A stretch of 64,000 bases of DNA from an uncultured Lachnospiraceae bacterium. GTDB taxonomy: Bacteria; Bacillota; Clostridia; Lachnospirales; Lachnospiraceae. Below are positions 27,855 to 35,670 of this stretch, in pieces. The notes beneath the pieces are model-generated. The model ran no database searches, was not told the origin of the DNA, and saw only the letters and a list, made by a program, of their open reading frames with translations. The DNA lies in NCBI GenBank assembly GCA_910579225.1, contig CAJTTI010000005.1:1-64000 (forward strand), given 5' to 3'. A program made the position numbers and the translations under genes. How positions within the stretch are numbered: the stretch's first letter is position 1; each line of letters begins with the position of its first letter.

Positions 27855-27884
27855 ATTATACCGGATAAACAGGCAAGTCGTCAA
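27855..27884 (-). promoter_or_regulatory. Promoter of the FIST-MCP pair
   Basis: Minus-strand TTGACG (27879-27884), 18-bp spacer, TATAAT (27855-27860), about 45 nt before the GTG start. Confidence 0.65.
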
Positions 27885-27897
27885 TAGCGGGACTTTA

Positions 27898-28395
27898 TTA
27901 TCTGGCGCAATTCGCTGCTTCCCCCGTCAGGATCTCCAGTCCATGTCTCAGAGCTGGCGTCATGTACTCCAGACTCTCCCGGACAGCCTTCGGACTTCCA
28001 GGCAGATTGACAATCAGCGTAGACTTACGGATTCCTGCAGATGCACGGCTCAGCATGGCTCTGGGCGTAATCGTCATACTGTAAGCACGGATTGCCTCCG
28101 GGATCCCCGGCACTGCCCGTTCTATAATATCTGCTGTAGCCTCCGGCATACAGTCCCTGGGAGAAAAGCCTGTTCCCCCGGTTGTCAGAAGAAGTTCCGC
28201 CACTCCTTCATCTGCAATACGCGCCATCTCTGCTGCAAGCATCTTCCTGTCGTCTGGCAGCAGCACCGTGTGAACCACTTCATAACCGTTCCTTTCCAGA
28301 ATCTCTCTGATCACCGGACCACTTAAGTCTTCTCTCTGGCCTGCATACCCGGAATCGCTGGAAGTAAGTATGGCTGCTCTCATCTTCATCCCCAT
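27898..28395 (-). CDS. mogA: Molybdopterin adenylyltransferase MogA/MoaB
   Basis: 165 residues. It adenylates molybdopterin before metal insertion by MoeA. The MPT-binding motif LLTTGGTGFSPRDCMPEAT (~residues 69-87) and LPGSPKAVRE (~130) are diagnostic. AGGAGG lies 9 nt before ATG 28395. It is the left-most gene of the Mo/W cofactor island and lies downstream of the ModE-like gene at 28580, after a 184-nt gap with no clear terminator. Confidence 0.93.
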   Translation of the reverse strand: MGMKMRAAILTSSDSGYAGQREDLSGPVIREILERNGYEVVHTVLLPDDRKMLAAEMARIADEGVAELLLTTGGTGFSPRDCMPEATADIIERAVPGIPEAIRAYSMTITPRAMLSRASAGIRKSTLIVNLPGSPKAVRESLEYMTPALRHGLEILTGEAANCAR

Positions 28396-28579
28396 AAAAA
28401 TATCCTCCTATTTCTTTGCACATTTACCTGTTATTTTACTATGGTTCAAAGGAACATGCAAGTCCGCAGTCATTACAGTTATCAAACACAGACAACCAAA
28501 ACTTTCCCCGGACACAAAAACAGAACCCTCCGGACTATTCATGTCCTTTGGATCCTGTACGTCTCTTCATGTTCTTCCC

Positions 28580-28939
28580 TCACAAATCCCGGTCTTCGAA
28601 CTCTCTGTAACGTTTTCGAAATATGTGGTTTGCCAACTTTAAAGTTTCCCTTTCGATCTCTTCATACGTCTTCAGGAAACGTTCCCCTTCTTCCGTCAGC
28701 TCAGAACCCTTTTTCCCCATGCGGGACAGAAGCTGCATCCCAAGCCCTTCCTCTGCTTCCCGTATTATCCTCCATGCCTTGCTATATGCCATCCTCATAT
28801 GTTTGGCAGATACGCTTAGAGAATGATACTCCACTACCCCACGGAGCAGTTCAGCCACTCCACGACCGAAATAATTATCAGTGTCTGCATTCTTTTCCTT
28901 TACCAATATACGAATACTACAGTCAAATTTTTTCTCCAT
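28580..28939 (-). CDS. Short ModE-like winged-helix regulator (DNA-binding domain only)
   Basis: 119 residues. Core YHSLSVSAKHMRMAYSKAWR followed by IIREAEEGLGMQLLSRMGKKG and SELTEEGERFL is the ModE/LysR-type N-terminal winged helix. There is no MOP/TOBE molybdate-binding part, so it cannot sense molybdate as E. coli ModE does. It starts at ATG 28939 behind GGAGGGG, with 26 open codons upstream. A paralogue lies at 48185 (shared NDYFGRGVA/YFGRGVAELL-type segment). Its leader has mutually exclusive hairpins (28959-29024). Confidence 0.85.
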   Translation of the reverse strand: MEKKFDCSIRILVKEKNADTDNYFGRGVAELLRGVVEYHSLSVSAKHMRMAYSKAWRIIREAEEGLGMQLLSRMGKKGSELTEEGERFLKTYEEIERETLKLANHIFRKRYREFEDRDL

Positions 28940-28958
28940 GTCCCCTCCGTCTGTCAAA

Positions 28959-29024
28959 AGAATCCTGTCCCGCAGGATTCTCTGCCTGCGGCTGGCTGTC
29001 AGGTGTTGAAACGGCACCTGTCAG
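28959..29024 (-). promoter_or_regulatory. Candidate attenuator or riboswitch leader of the ModE-like gene
   Basis: Three stems on the minus-strand RNA. Terminator-like stem AGAATCCTG/CAGGATTCT (28959-28981) is followed by TTTT. CCGCAGG/CCTGCGG (28970-28991) overlaps it and is mutually exclusive. An upstream hairpin CAGGTG/CACCTG (28996-29024) has CTG/CAG extensions. I do not recognise a named riboswitch class. Confidence 0.5.
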
Positions 29025-29083
29025 GTTATGGCCGAAGTTAAACATTGACCGCTTTTGCAACAGCATTGAAAATTTGCCTACGC

Positions 29084-29166
29084 TTCATGAAAGGATGCGT
29101 AGTATACGAATGCGACCAGATGCATTTTTTCTTTCTTACATGTACGGTTCTGCATCCTTTCATGAA
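29084..29166. repeat. 15-bp inverted repeat enclosing a candidate -10 box
   Basis: TTCATGAAAGGATGC (29084-29098) and its perfect complement GCATCCTTTCATGAA (29152-29166). Each arm contains the palindrome TTCATGAA. Between them on the minus strand is TATACT (29101-29106). The rest of 28940-29286 holds the attenuator and the adh terminator; I see no gene there. Confidence 0.6.
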
Positions 29167-29189
29167 ACACAGGCAGGAACTAAAAGCAT

Positions 29190-29220
29190 CTGCCCGTGTC
29201 GGTATATCCGACCCGGGCAG
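29190..29220 (-). terminator. Terminator of the alcohol dehydrogenase gene
   Basis: CTGCCCG and GTCGG pair with CCGAC and CGGGCAG, giving a 12-bp stem with one unpaired base on each side and a TATAT loop. On the minus strand it is followed by ATGCTTTTAG. It begins 66 nt past the adh stop. Confidence 0.65.
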
Positions 29221-29286
29221 AACATGCAGCTGATGGAAAGAATACTTTTTCCATGCCACATCTGAAACGCTTTATGTATCCTGATA

Positions 29287-30468
29287 TCAGAAATCCACTT
29301 CTGTGCCGTAGAAGGTGCACTTGAACAGTTTTGCCATCTGCTCGGGAGTAATGGTTCTCGGGTTGGAACCTGTACATGCATCCGCCACTGCATTTGCTGC
29401 GATAGAATCCAGTTTCTCCAGGAATTCCGGCTCTTTGACGCCAAATTCCTGAATGGTCTTCGGAATGTTCATCGCACGGTTGAAGGACTCGATCTTCTCG
29501 ATCAGCGCGTTCACCTGAGCCTTCTCCGATGTGCCGCCAAGACCAACTCTTCTTGCAATATCTGCATATCTTCTCATTGCTTCCGGCTCATGTGCATTGT
29601 ATTTGATAACATACGGAAGGTAAATTGCATTTGCACAACCATGCGGAATATGGCCGGTGGAGAATGCTGCACCTGTCTTATGTGCCATGGAGTGTACGAT
29701 GCCCAGAAGTGCATTGGAGAATGCCTGTCCTGCAAGACACTGTGCATAGTGCATCTGCTCGCGTGCATCCATATCCAGCTTATAGGACTGCAGCAGATAA
29801 TCAAATACCATCTCAATCGCCTGAATTGCCAGAGGATCTGTAAACGGACTGTTCAATGTGGACACATATGCCTCAATTGCATGGGTCAGAGCATCCATAC
29901 CTGTAAACGCAACCTGTTTTACCGGAAGGCTTACCACCAGTGCCGGATCAACAATCGCCACATCCGGTGTAATCTCGAAATCAGCCAGCGGATACTTGAT
30001 ACCCTTTGCATAATCGGTGATAACAGAGAACGCCGTCACTTCCGTAGCTGTACCGGAGGTCGAAGAGATTGCACAGAATCTTGCTTTTGTCCGAAGCTTT
30101 GGGAAATTAAACGGAATGCACAGATCTTCAAATGTCACATCCGGATACTCATAGAATGCCCACATCGCTTTTGCTGCGTCAATAGGGGAACCGCCACCGA
30201 TTGCCACAATCCAGTCCGGCCCGAATTCTTTCATGGCTGCTGCGCCTTTCATCACAGTCTCAACGGACGGATCCGGCTCAACGCCTTCAAAGAACTTGAC
30301 TTCCATGCCAGCTTCTTTCAGATAATCCCCTACCTTGTCAAGAAAGCCTCCCTTTTTCATGGAGCTTCCACCAGATACTACGATTGCTTTTTTACCAGAA
30401 AGTGTTTTCAGATTCTCCAGTGCGTCTTTCCCATAATACAGATCTCTGGGTAACGTAAATCTTGCCAT
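29287..30468 (-). CDS. Iron-containing alcohol dehydrogenase
   Basis: 393 residues, group III Fe-dependent ADH (NAD(P)H-linked alcohol/aldehyde interconversion). GGGSPIDAAKAMW (~98-110) binds the nucleotide. Metal ligands are expected in DALTHAIEAYVS (~197) and HSMAHKTGAAFSTGHIPHG (~260-280). Single-domain, with no aldehyde dehydrogenase fusion. The GGGGG-rich ribosome site lies just before ATG 30468. Divergent from moaA. A substrate link to the two aldehyde oxidoreductases of the island is likely, since ADH and AOR act on the same aldehydes. Confidence 0.93.
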   Translation of the reverse strand: MARFTLPRDLYYGKDALENLKTLSGKKAIVVSGGSSMKKGGFLDKVGDYLKEAGMEVKFFEGVEPDPSVETVMKGAAAMKEFGPDWIVAIGGGSPIDAAKAMWAFYEYPDVTFEDLCIPFNFPKLRTKARFCAISSTSGTATEVTAFSVITDYAKGIKYPLADFEITPDVAIVDPALVVSLPVKQVAFTGMDALTHAIEAYVSTLNSPFTDPLAIQAIEMVFDYLLQSYKLDMDAREQMHYAQCLAGQAFSNALLGIVHSMAHKTGAAFSTGHIPHGCANAIYLPYVIKYNAHEPEAMRRYADIARRVGLGGTSEKAQVNALIEKIESFNRAMNIPKTIQEFGVKEPEFLEKLDSIAANAVADACTGSNPRTITPEQMAKLFKCTFYGTEVDF

Positions 30469-30566
30469 TTTTAAAGTCCCCCTTTAATTAATTTTTTTGT
30501 TCCTGATAATAAAAGCTTCAGAACCCATGTTTTAATATAAAAATTCTTTGATTACCAGATATCTGT

Positions 30567-30595
30567 ATTATATCCCTTTCCCCACATCTTGTAAA
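30567..30595 (-). promoter_or_regulatory. Promoter of the alcohol dehydrogenase gene
   Basis: Minus-strand TTTACA (30590-30595), 17-bp spacer, perfect TATAAT (30567-30572). The -35 lies in the palindrome TTGTTTACAA. The leader is about 90 nt. Confidence 0.8.
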
Positions 30596-30610
30596 CAATT
30601 ATTTTGGTTA

Positions 30611-30638
30611 TTTATTATACTATTTTAAGAATAATAAA
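30611..30638. promoter_or_regulatory. 28-bp palindromic operator candidate, site A
   Basis: TTTATTAT (30611-30618), 12-nt spacer, ATAATAAA (30631-30638). It lies 16 bp upstream of the adh -35 and about 97 bp before the moaA -10. The arm-spacer-arm geometry is the same as the ModE-type box at modA (46103-46130). Confidence 0.6.
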
Positions 30639-30730
30639 TATTTTTTTGGTTATTTTGTGCAAATATGAAAAATTGCAATCTTTTTTATTTAAAATTTTTT
30701 CGAAAAAACCGTATCTTTTTCGTCATTTTT

Positions 30731-30748
30731 TTGTTATAATGTTAACAA
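30731..30748 (+). promoter_or_regulatory. Rex-type operator overlapping the moaA -10 box
   Basis: The 18-bp site TTGTTATAATGTTAACAA matches the known Rex consensus TTGTTAA-N4-TTAACAA at all but one arm position. It contains TATAAT at 30735-30740, the likely moaA -10. A good -35 is not seen. The remainder of the 302-nt adh-moaA gap holds the adh promoter and site A. Confidence 0.6.
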
Positions 30749-30770
30749 ACTAGGAAAGAGGTATTGGATC

Positions 30771-31745
30771 ATGAAAGATTCCCATGGACGAACCATCGAC
30801 TATATACGCATTTCCATTACTGACCGCTGTAATCTCCGCTGCAAATACTGTATGCCTGAGGACATTCCTTCGATCTCGCATGAGGAGATTCTCCGATTTG
30901 AGGACATTTTACGCATCTGCCGTCTTGCCGGCAGACTGGGCATTCACAAATTCAAGGTCACAGGAGGTGAGCCTCTGGTTCGGAAAGGCTGTCTGCCTTT
31001 CTTAAAAGAATTAAAAGCGCTCCCGGATACGGAGCAGGTAACACTGACCACCAACGGTGTATTTCTGAAAGATCATCTTCCGGAGCTTCAGGCACTGGGG
31101 ATCGACGGCGTCAACATAAGTCTGGACACGCTGAACCCGGATACCTTCCGGTACATCACCGGACGAACGGATTTTGCCCGGGTCATGGACGGAATCCTGT
31201 CCTGCCAGGCATGCGGAATCCGCACCAAGATCAACTCGGTCCTGTTAAAGGGCGTCAACGACCACGAGTTCTGGGATCTGATTCAGCTGGCCCGCGACTA
31301 TCCCCTGGACGTTCGTTTTATCGAGATCATGCCCATTGGTTACGGACGGGATTTTAAAGGATATGACCGCAGTTCCCTTCTTCCTCTCCTGGCTTCCAGA
31401 TACCCGGATTACGAAACCACTAAGAAGACAAGAGGCAACGGACCGGCCTCCTATATATCAATCCCCGGATTCCAGGGATACATCGGATTCATTGACGCCA
31501 TTCATGGTAAATTCTGTCACCAGTGCAACCGCATCCGCCTGACTTCAGACGGAATACTGAAATTATGTCTCTATTATAATAACGGCATCAATGTAAAAGA
31601 AATGATTCGGAAACAGGCGGACGACGATGAGATCCTGGCCGCTATGAAGAACGCCATCCTCCACAAACCAACCGAACATCAGTTCTTTCACGCTGCCCTG
31701 GAGGGATCCGAGGAAGTCCGGAAAATGTCCCAGATCGGGGGATGA
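30771..31745 (+). CDS. moaA: GTP 3',8-cyclase MoaA
   Basis: 324 residues, the radical-SAM enzyme that starts molybdopterin synthesis from GTP with MoaC. The N-terminal cluster motif is DRCNLRCKYCMPE (CxxxCxxC, ~residues 17-29). SAM-site residues are near KVTGGEPLVRKG. The C-terminal second cluster motif is CHQCNRIRLTSDGILKLCL. The protein ends in the catalytically needed GG. The sole plus-strand gene of the cofactor set. Ribosome site GAAAGAGG before ATG 30771. Confidence 0.97.
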   Translation: MKDSHGRTIDYIRISITDRCNLRCKYCMPEDIPSISHEEILRFEDILRICRLAGRLGIHKFKVTGGEPLVRKGCLPFLKELKALPDTEQVTLTTNGVFLKDHLPELQALGIDGVNISLDTLNPDTFRYITGRTDFARVMDGILSCQACGIRTKINSVLLKGVNDHEFWDLIQLARDYPLDVRFIEIMPIGYGRDFKGYDRSSLLPLLASRYPDYETTKKTRGNGPASYISIPGFQGYIGFIDAIHGKFCHQCNRIRLTSDGILKLCLYYNNGINVKEMIRKQADDDEILAAMKNAILHKPTEHQFFHAALEGSEEVRKMSQIGG

Positions 31746-31756
31746 ATCCATACGAT

Positions 31757-31801
31757 AAAACTGCCTGTCCGTGGTCTCCGACTGCAGGACAGGTAGTTTT
31801 T
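31757..31801. terminator. Terminator between moaA and the MOSC gene
   Basis: AAAACTGCCTGTCC (31757-31770) and GGACAGGTAGTTTT (31787-31800) form a 14-bp stem with one mismatch, with T-runs on both strands. It serves the convergent ends of moaA and the MOSC gene. Confidence 0.8.
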
Positions 31802-31872
31802 GTTCTCTTTTCCTTATGATCAGTCACAATCCGGACCGGAACAAAGAGGCACCATTCCTATAGAAACAATGT

Positions 31873-32325
31873 CTACAGAATTTCTTCTGCCTGCACCTGT
31901 GCGCCTCTGTTCAGTGTCCCGGCCTTCACCACCACTGCATACCGGCTCTGATTTTTCAGCAGGCAATCTGCCTTTCCTTCCCTCAACGGACAGACATCCG
32001 GATGACATTTCTTCTTTTTTGCCTCTACTTCCAGCACCGCATCGCCGATCCGGAGCCTGGTTCCGGCCTTAAGCTTTGACGAATCCATCCCGGAGATGGA
32101 AAGGTTTTCCTTAAAACGCTGAAAACAGATTCCGGAAAATCCCTGCTCTGTCAGCGCTTCCCTGGCTTCCTTCGTCCATATGGTCAGACTGCTGTTACCA
32201 TCCAGTCCATGCCAGTCTCCCTCCAGCCCATACTCCGGAGAGACGTTCCGTTCCTCCACAGAGATTCCCGGCTCTCCTTTGGCCGGAAAATACACAATCT
32301 TTTCCAGTCTTCCTATCGAATCCAT
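31873..32325 (-). CDS. MOSC-domain protein
   Basis: 150 residues. MOSC domains handle sulfur or Moco delivery. GLEGDWHG, RFKENLSISGMD and the conserved Cys/His region KKKKCHPDVCPL fit the short stand-alone MOSC proteins found in Clostridial moa clusters. There is no N-terminal beta-barrel or ferredoxin part. The start overlaps the end of the MoeA-PBP gene, with GGAGAGG upstream. Last gene of the long leftward AOR-moaD-thiF-tup-moeA unit. Confidence 0.9.
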   Translation of the reverse strand: MDSIGRLEKIVYFPAKGEPGISVEERNVSPEYGLEGDWHGLDGNSSLTIWTKEAREALTEQGFSGICFQRFKENLSISGMDSSKLKAGTRLRIGDAVLEVEAKKKKCHPDVCPLREGKADCLLKNQSRYAVVVKAGTLNRGAQVQAEEIL

Positions 32326-34223
32326 CTGACCTCTCCTGTCTTCTCCATCCCGTATCCGCCCAGTCTTGTCAGTTCCTCTGCAAAACGCCTGCTCTTCAGG
32401 ACGTCCAGGAACGCCTGTACATGGGGCAGATCAAAATATGCTTCTGGTATGGCAAATTCATACCATTCTTCTCCCACCGGAATAAAATCCAGTTCCATGG
32501 ACCGGGCGGCAGAAAGAATTCCCATACCCGCATCCGCACTGTCGCTGGCCACCAGCGCAGCCACCGCCATATGCGTGGAGGCTTCCCTGTCATAGCCGGT
32601 GATCATCTCCGGGAGGATCCCCTCTTTTTTCATCTGATAATCCAGCAAAAGCCTGGTCCCTGCTCCCCGCTGCCGGTTTACAAAGCGGCAGGCTTTCAGG
32701 TCCCCGATTCCCTGAATCCCCAGAGGATTTCCCTTTTTCACCATGATACCCTGGATCCGTTGGACACCGGTCACGACAGCCACCGGCTCCTGGAACAGGC
32801 GCTTCACATAGCTGTCATTATAGGTGCCGTCCATCTCGTCCAGAAGATGGATCGGCGCCATATGAGCCTCTCCTCTTTTCAGAGCCATCAGTCCGCCCAT
32901 ACTTCCCACATGAGTACTGGACAGGTGCATCCCTTTGTGCATCAGGGGCATGAGATCCGCCGCCACATCCAGGATCAGATCATGGCTTCCGGTAACCACT
33001 ACTGTGTGGGCGATTTCCTCTGGGTCACGGTACAGGGAAATCTTCACTTCCTCTCCGGCTTCCACTCCTTCGCAATTCTGGTCAATGACACAGAAACCGT
33101 CGGCCCGCACCAGAGACATGGCAGCGCCCGCTCCCCGAGCCAGAGGCGCCGCAACCATCCGGTTGCCCACCATGCCGGCTTTAATCCGCACATATTCTCT
33201 GTGCTTTAAGCTGGAAACCAGACGTCTGGAGACCACCGCCTGCACTTCATAGTCAGTCCTGACCGACAGCTGTCCCATCATGGCAAGCACCGGAGCCACA
33301 AAATTCTCAAAGGCAATGTAGGCGGATACCGGATAACCCGGCAGACCTATGACCGGCTTTTTGTCCACAATGGCAAGGATCACCGGCTTCCCGGGCTTGA
33401 TCGCCACGCCGTGAATCAGCACTTCCCCAAGCTCCCGAAGGACATGGACCGTATAATCGTCGCGGCCTGCACTGGAACCTGCATTGATCAGAACCATATC
33501 CGATCCGGCAACCGCCTTTTTCACCTCGTCCCGGATCTTTTCATAGTCGTCTTCCAGTATGGGACGGCGCTCTGCCAGGCCGCCCTGTTCCAGCACCATC
33601 TGTTCAAACATCCTGGTGTTGGATTCGATGATGCTGCCTTCCAAAATGGCGTCTCCCGGCTCAATGATCTCGGTTCCTGTGGGGAAGATCGTTACCTTCG
33701 GCTGTTTCACCACCTCAATCTCCAGGATCCCTGCCGACAAGAGGACCCCTACATCAATGGGACGGATCCGGTGGCAGCTGGGCAGGATCATCTCTCCTGC
33801 CACAATATCCTCTCCCACCGGACGCACATGCTGCCAGGCCGCCGCAGAAGCAATGATCTCCACCTGATCCTCCCGCTCCGTCTCCAGCAGATCCTCTGCC
33901 ATGATTACCGCGTCATAGGGATGATGAATGGGATCTCCTGTATCCACCACCACATAGTCTTCCCCTTCCTGCAGACGTACCGGCTTCGTCTCACAGGCCC
34001 CGCCGGTTCTGGAAGAGATCACCGCGATTCCGTCCATGGCCGACGCATTATACAGCGGTGAGCTGTTTTTTGCATACACTGCATGGCGCGTCACTCTTTT
34101 ACACGCTTCAATGACCGGAACCGTCTCATATTCCGGTTCCCATATTTTCTTCAGTGCCTCCAGATAGATTTCTTTCGCTTCCTCCACCGGAGTCGTTTTC
34201 AAATACAGATTTCTTTTTCCCAT
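32313..34223 (-). CDS. MoeA-like molybdopterin protein fused to a PBP-like domain
   Basis: About 636 residues. Residues ~1-410 are a MoeA fold: ASAMDGIAV, VDTGDPI, IFPTGTEI, INAGSSAGRDD, HGVAIKPGKPV and GLPGYPVSAYIAFE. Residues ~415-636 look like a type 2 periplasmic-binding/LysR-ligand domain: VVVTGSHDLILDVAADL, THVGSMGGLMALKRGEAH, GIMVKKGNPLGI, FVNRQRGAGTRLLLDYQ. A ligand such as molybdate or tungstate is plausible for the second half but unproved. Two adjacent ATG codons; 34223 is 6 nt from AGGAG. Distinct from the plain MoeA upstream. Confidence 0.9.
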   Translation of the reverse strand: MGKRNLYLKTTPVEEAKEIYLEALKKIWEPEYETVPVIEACKRVTRHAVYAKNSSPLYNASAMDGIAVISSRTGGACETKPVRLQEGEDYVVVDTGDPIHHPYDAVIMAEDLLETEREDQVEIIASAAAWQHVRPVGEDIVAGEMILPSCHRIRPIDVGVLLSAGILEIEVVKQPKVTIFPTGTEIIEPGDAILEGSIIESNTRMFEQMVLEQGGLAERRPILEDDYEKIRDEVKKAVAGSDMVLINAGSSAGRDDYTVHVLRELGEVLIHGVAIKPGKPVILAIVDKKPVIGLPGYPVSAYIAFENFVAPVLAMMGQLSVRTDYEVQAVVSRRLVSSLKHREYVRIKAGMVGNRMVAAPLARGAGAAMSLVRADGFCVIDQNCEGVEAGEEVKISLYRDPEEIAHTVVVTGSHDLILDVAADLMPLMHKGMHLSSTHVGSMGGLMALKRGEAHMAPIHLLDEMDGTYNDSYVKRLFQEPVAVVTGVQRIQGIMVKKGNPLGIQGIGDLKACRFVNRQRGAGTRLLLDYQMKKEGILPEMITGYDREASTHMAVAALVASDSADAGMGILSAARSMELDFIPVGEEWYEFAIPEAYFDLPHVQAFLDVLKSRRFAEELTRLGGYGMEKTGEVRWIR

Positions 34224-34440
34224 CATGTACTCCTATCAGAGTTATGTATCTGCCGGAACAATCCCCGGTGTCCGGAAAACCCGGCTGATACTGTTTTTCT
34301 ATAAAAATAACATCCATTTCGGAAAGAGTGCCCATTCTACGAAACTGAAAAATTCATATATCCCTTTACACCCAATTCATATCATGCAGCAACAGATACT
34401 TTGTAAGCAGGTACACAATTCCGAAGAAAGAACAGAATCA

Positions 34441-35670
34441 TTAAAACACCTGCACCCAGATCCGGTCTCCGACCTTCAGGCCTTCCTGATTCAGCTCGAC
34501 TACGGCGTAGCCGTCCGCCCTCGTCATGGTTGACATAAGACCGGATTTCCCAAACACCGGGCCTGCCAGATACCCTTCCTGCGTCCTTGTAAGCTCCACA
34601 AACAGCAGCATTTTCCTGCCCGGCGTCCCCGGGACATTTCCACTTAAAACTGCCGGGACAGGAAGCTTCTCCTGCTCTCCCTCCTGCTGCCTCTTCAGCC
34701 ACACCGGAAGCATCTCGAATACGGCCATAGCCGCCACCGGATGGCCGGGCAGTCCGATCATCAACGTCCGGCTCTTCCGGTCCAGCCCCAGGATCGTAGG
34801 CTTGCCCGGTTTCAGCGCAAGGCCATGGGTAAATACCCCCGGATCAGACAGCTCATCCACCAGAAGCGCCGTCATGTCCTTCTTCCCTTTGGAACTTCCC
34901 CCGGAGATCACTACAATATTACTCTCTTCTTTTGCTTCCAGGATGGCACAGCGCAGGGCATCGTATGCATCCGGCACTGTCCTGGTACTGCTGACCACAA
35001 AGCCGTGCTTTTTCGCCAGGGCTGCCAGCGCATATGTATTGACGTCATAAATCTTCCCCTCCTGCAGCTCCTCCCCCGGGGCTGTCAGCTCGTCTCCGGT
35101 GGAGATGATAGAAATTTTAAGAGGCTCATACACCTTTACACAGGTCAGCCCTTCGGCTGCCAGCGCTCCGATCTCCTGAGGCCGGAGCTTTGTCCCTTTT
35201 TTCAGCAGCAGAGTCCCTTTCCGGCTGTCTTCTCCGGCTTCCACCACATATCTTCCCGGAGATACCGACTGACTGACTGCGATATGGTCCTTATCAAACT
35301 GCTCGCAATATTCCACCATTACGCAGCTGTCCGCTCCCTCCGGGAGCATCCCCCCTGTGGGCACATAAGCACAGGTCCCCGGAGCGATGACAGAACGGGC
35401 TTTCGTCCCGATGGCCACATCTTCAATCACCTGTAGAAAGACCGGTATGCTCTCCCCGGCCCCCATGGTATCTTTCGCCTGCACTGCATAACCGTCCACC
35501 ATGGAACGGCGGAATCCCGGAATGTCCAGAACCCCGTACACATCCTCCGCCAGTACCTTCTCAAGAGCCTCCTGTATCGGCACTTCGCAGCTCTTCCGCC
35601 AGTCATCCCCCACAGCCTGCATCAGTTTCTCTCTCGCCTGTTCCAGCGTGTCAACCTTCAAAAGTTCCAT
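34441..35670 (-). CDS. moeA: Molybdopterin molybdenumtransferase MoeA
   Basis: 409 residues, inserts metal into adenylated molybdopterin. Typical motifs: GFRRSMVDGYAV, VPTGGMLPEGAD, ISIISTGDELTAPG, VVISGGSSKGKKD, GLALKPGKPT and GLPGHPVAAMAVFE, then a C-terminal domain IV beta-barrel. Begins inside the end of the ABC ATPase gene, so coupled to the Tup transporter. With a Tup importer next door this copy may be the tungsten-inserting one; the sequence does not decide. The 214 nt after it (34227-34440) contain no gene or convincing signal. Confidence 0.94.
   Translation of the reverse strand: MELLKVDTLEQAREKLMQAVGDDWRKSCEVPIQEALEKVLAEDVYGVLDIPGFRRSMVDGYAVQAKDTMGAGESIPVFLQVIEDVAIGTKARSVIAPGTCAYVPTGGMLPEGADSCVMVEYCEQFDKDHIAVSQSVSPGRYVVEAGEDSRKGTLLLKKGTKLRPQEIGALAAEGLTCVKVYEPLKISIISTGDELTAPGEELQEGKIYDVNTYALAALAKKHGFVVSSTRTVPDAYDALRCAILEAKEESNIVVISGGSSKGKKDMTALLVDELSDPGVFTHGLALKPGKPTILGLDRKSRTLMIGLPGHPVAAMAVFEMLPVWLKRQQEGEQEKLPVPAVLSGNVPGTPGRKMLLFVELTRTQEGYLAGPVFGKSGLMSTMTRADGYAVVELNQEGLKVGDRIWVQVF

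Noticed and set aside
29038..29259. 73-codon minus-strand frame between adh and the ModE-like gene
   Set aside because: It spans the 15-bp inverted repeat and part of the adh terminator; no ribosome site.
28441..29265. Plus-strand open frame across the ModE-like gene and its leader
   Set aside because: Runs through an attenuator-like structure and a conserved minus-strand gene; no protein features.
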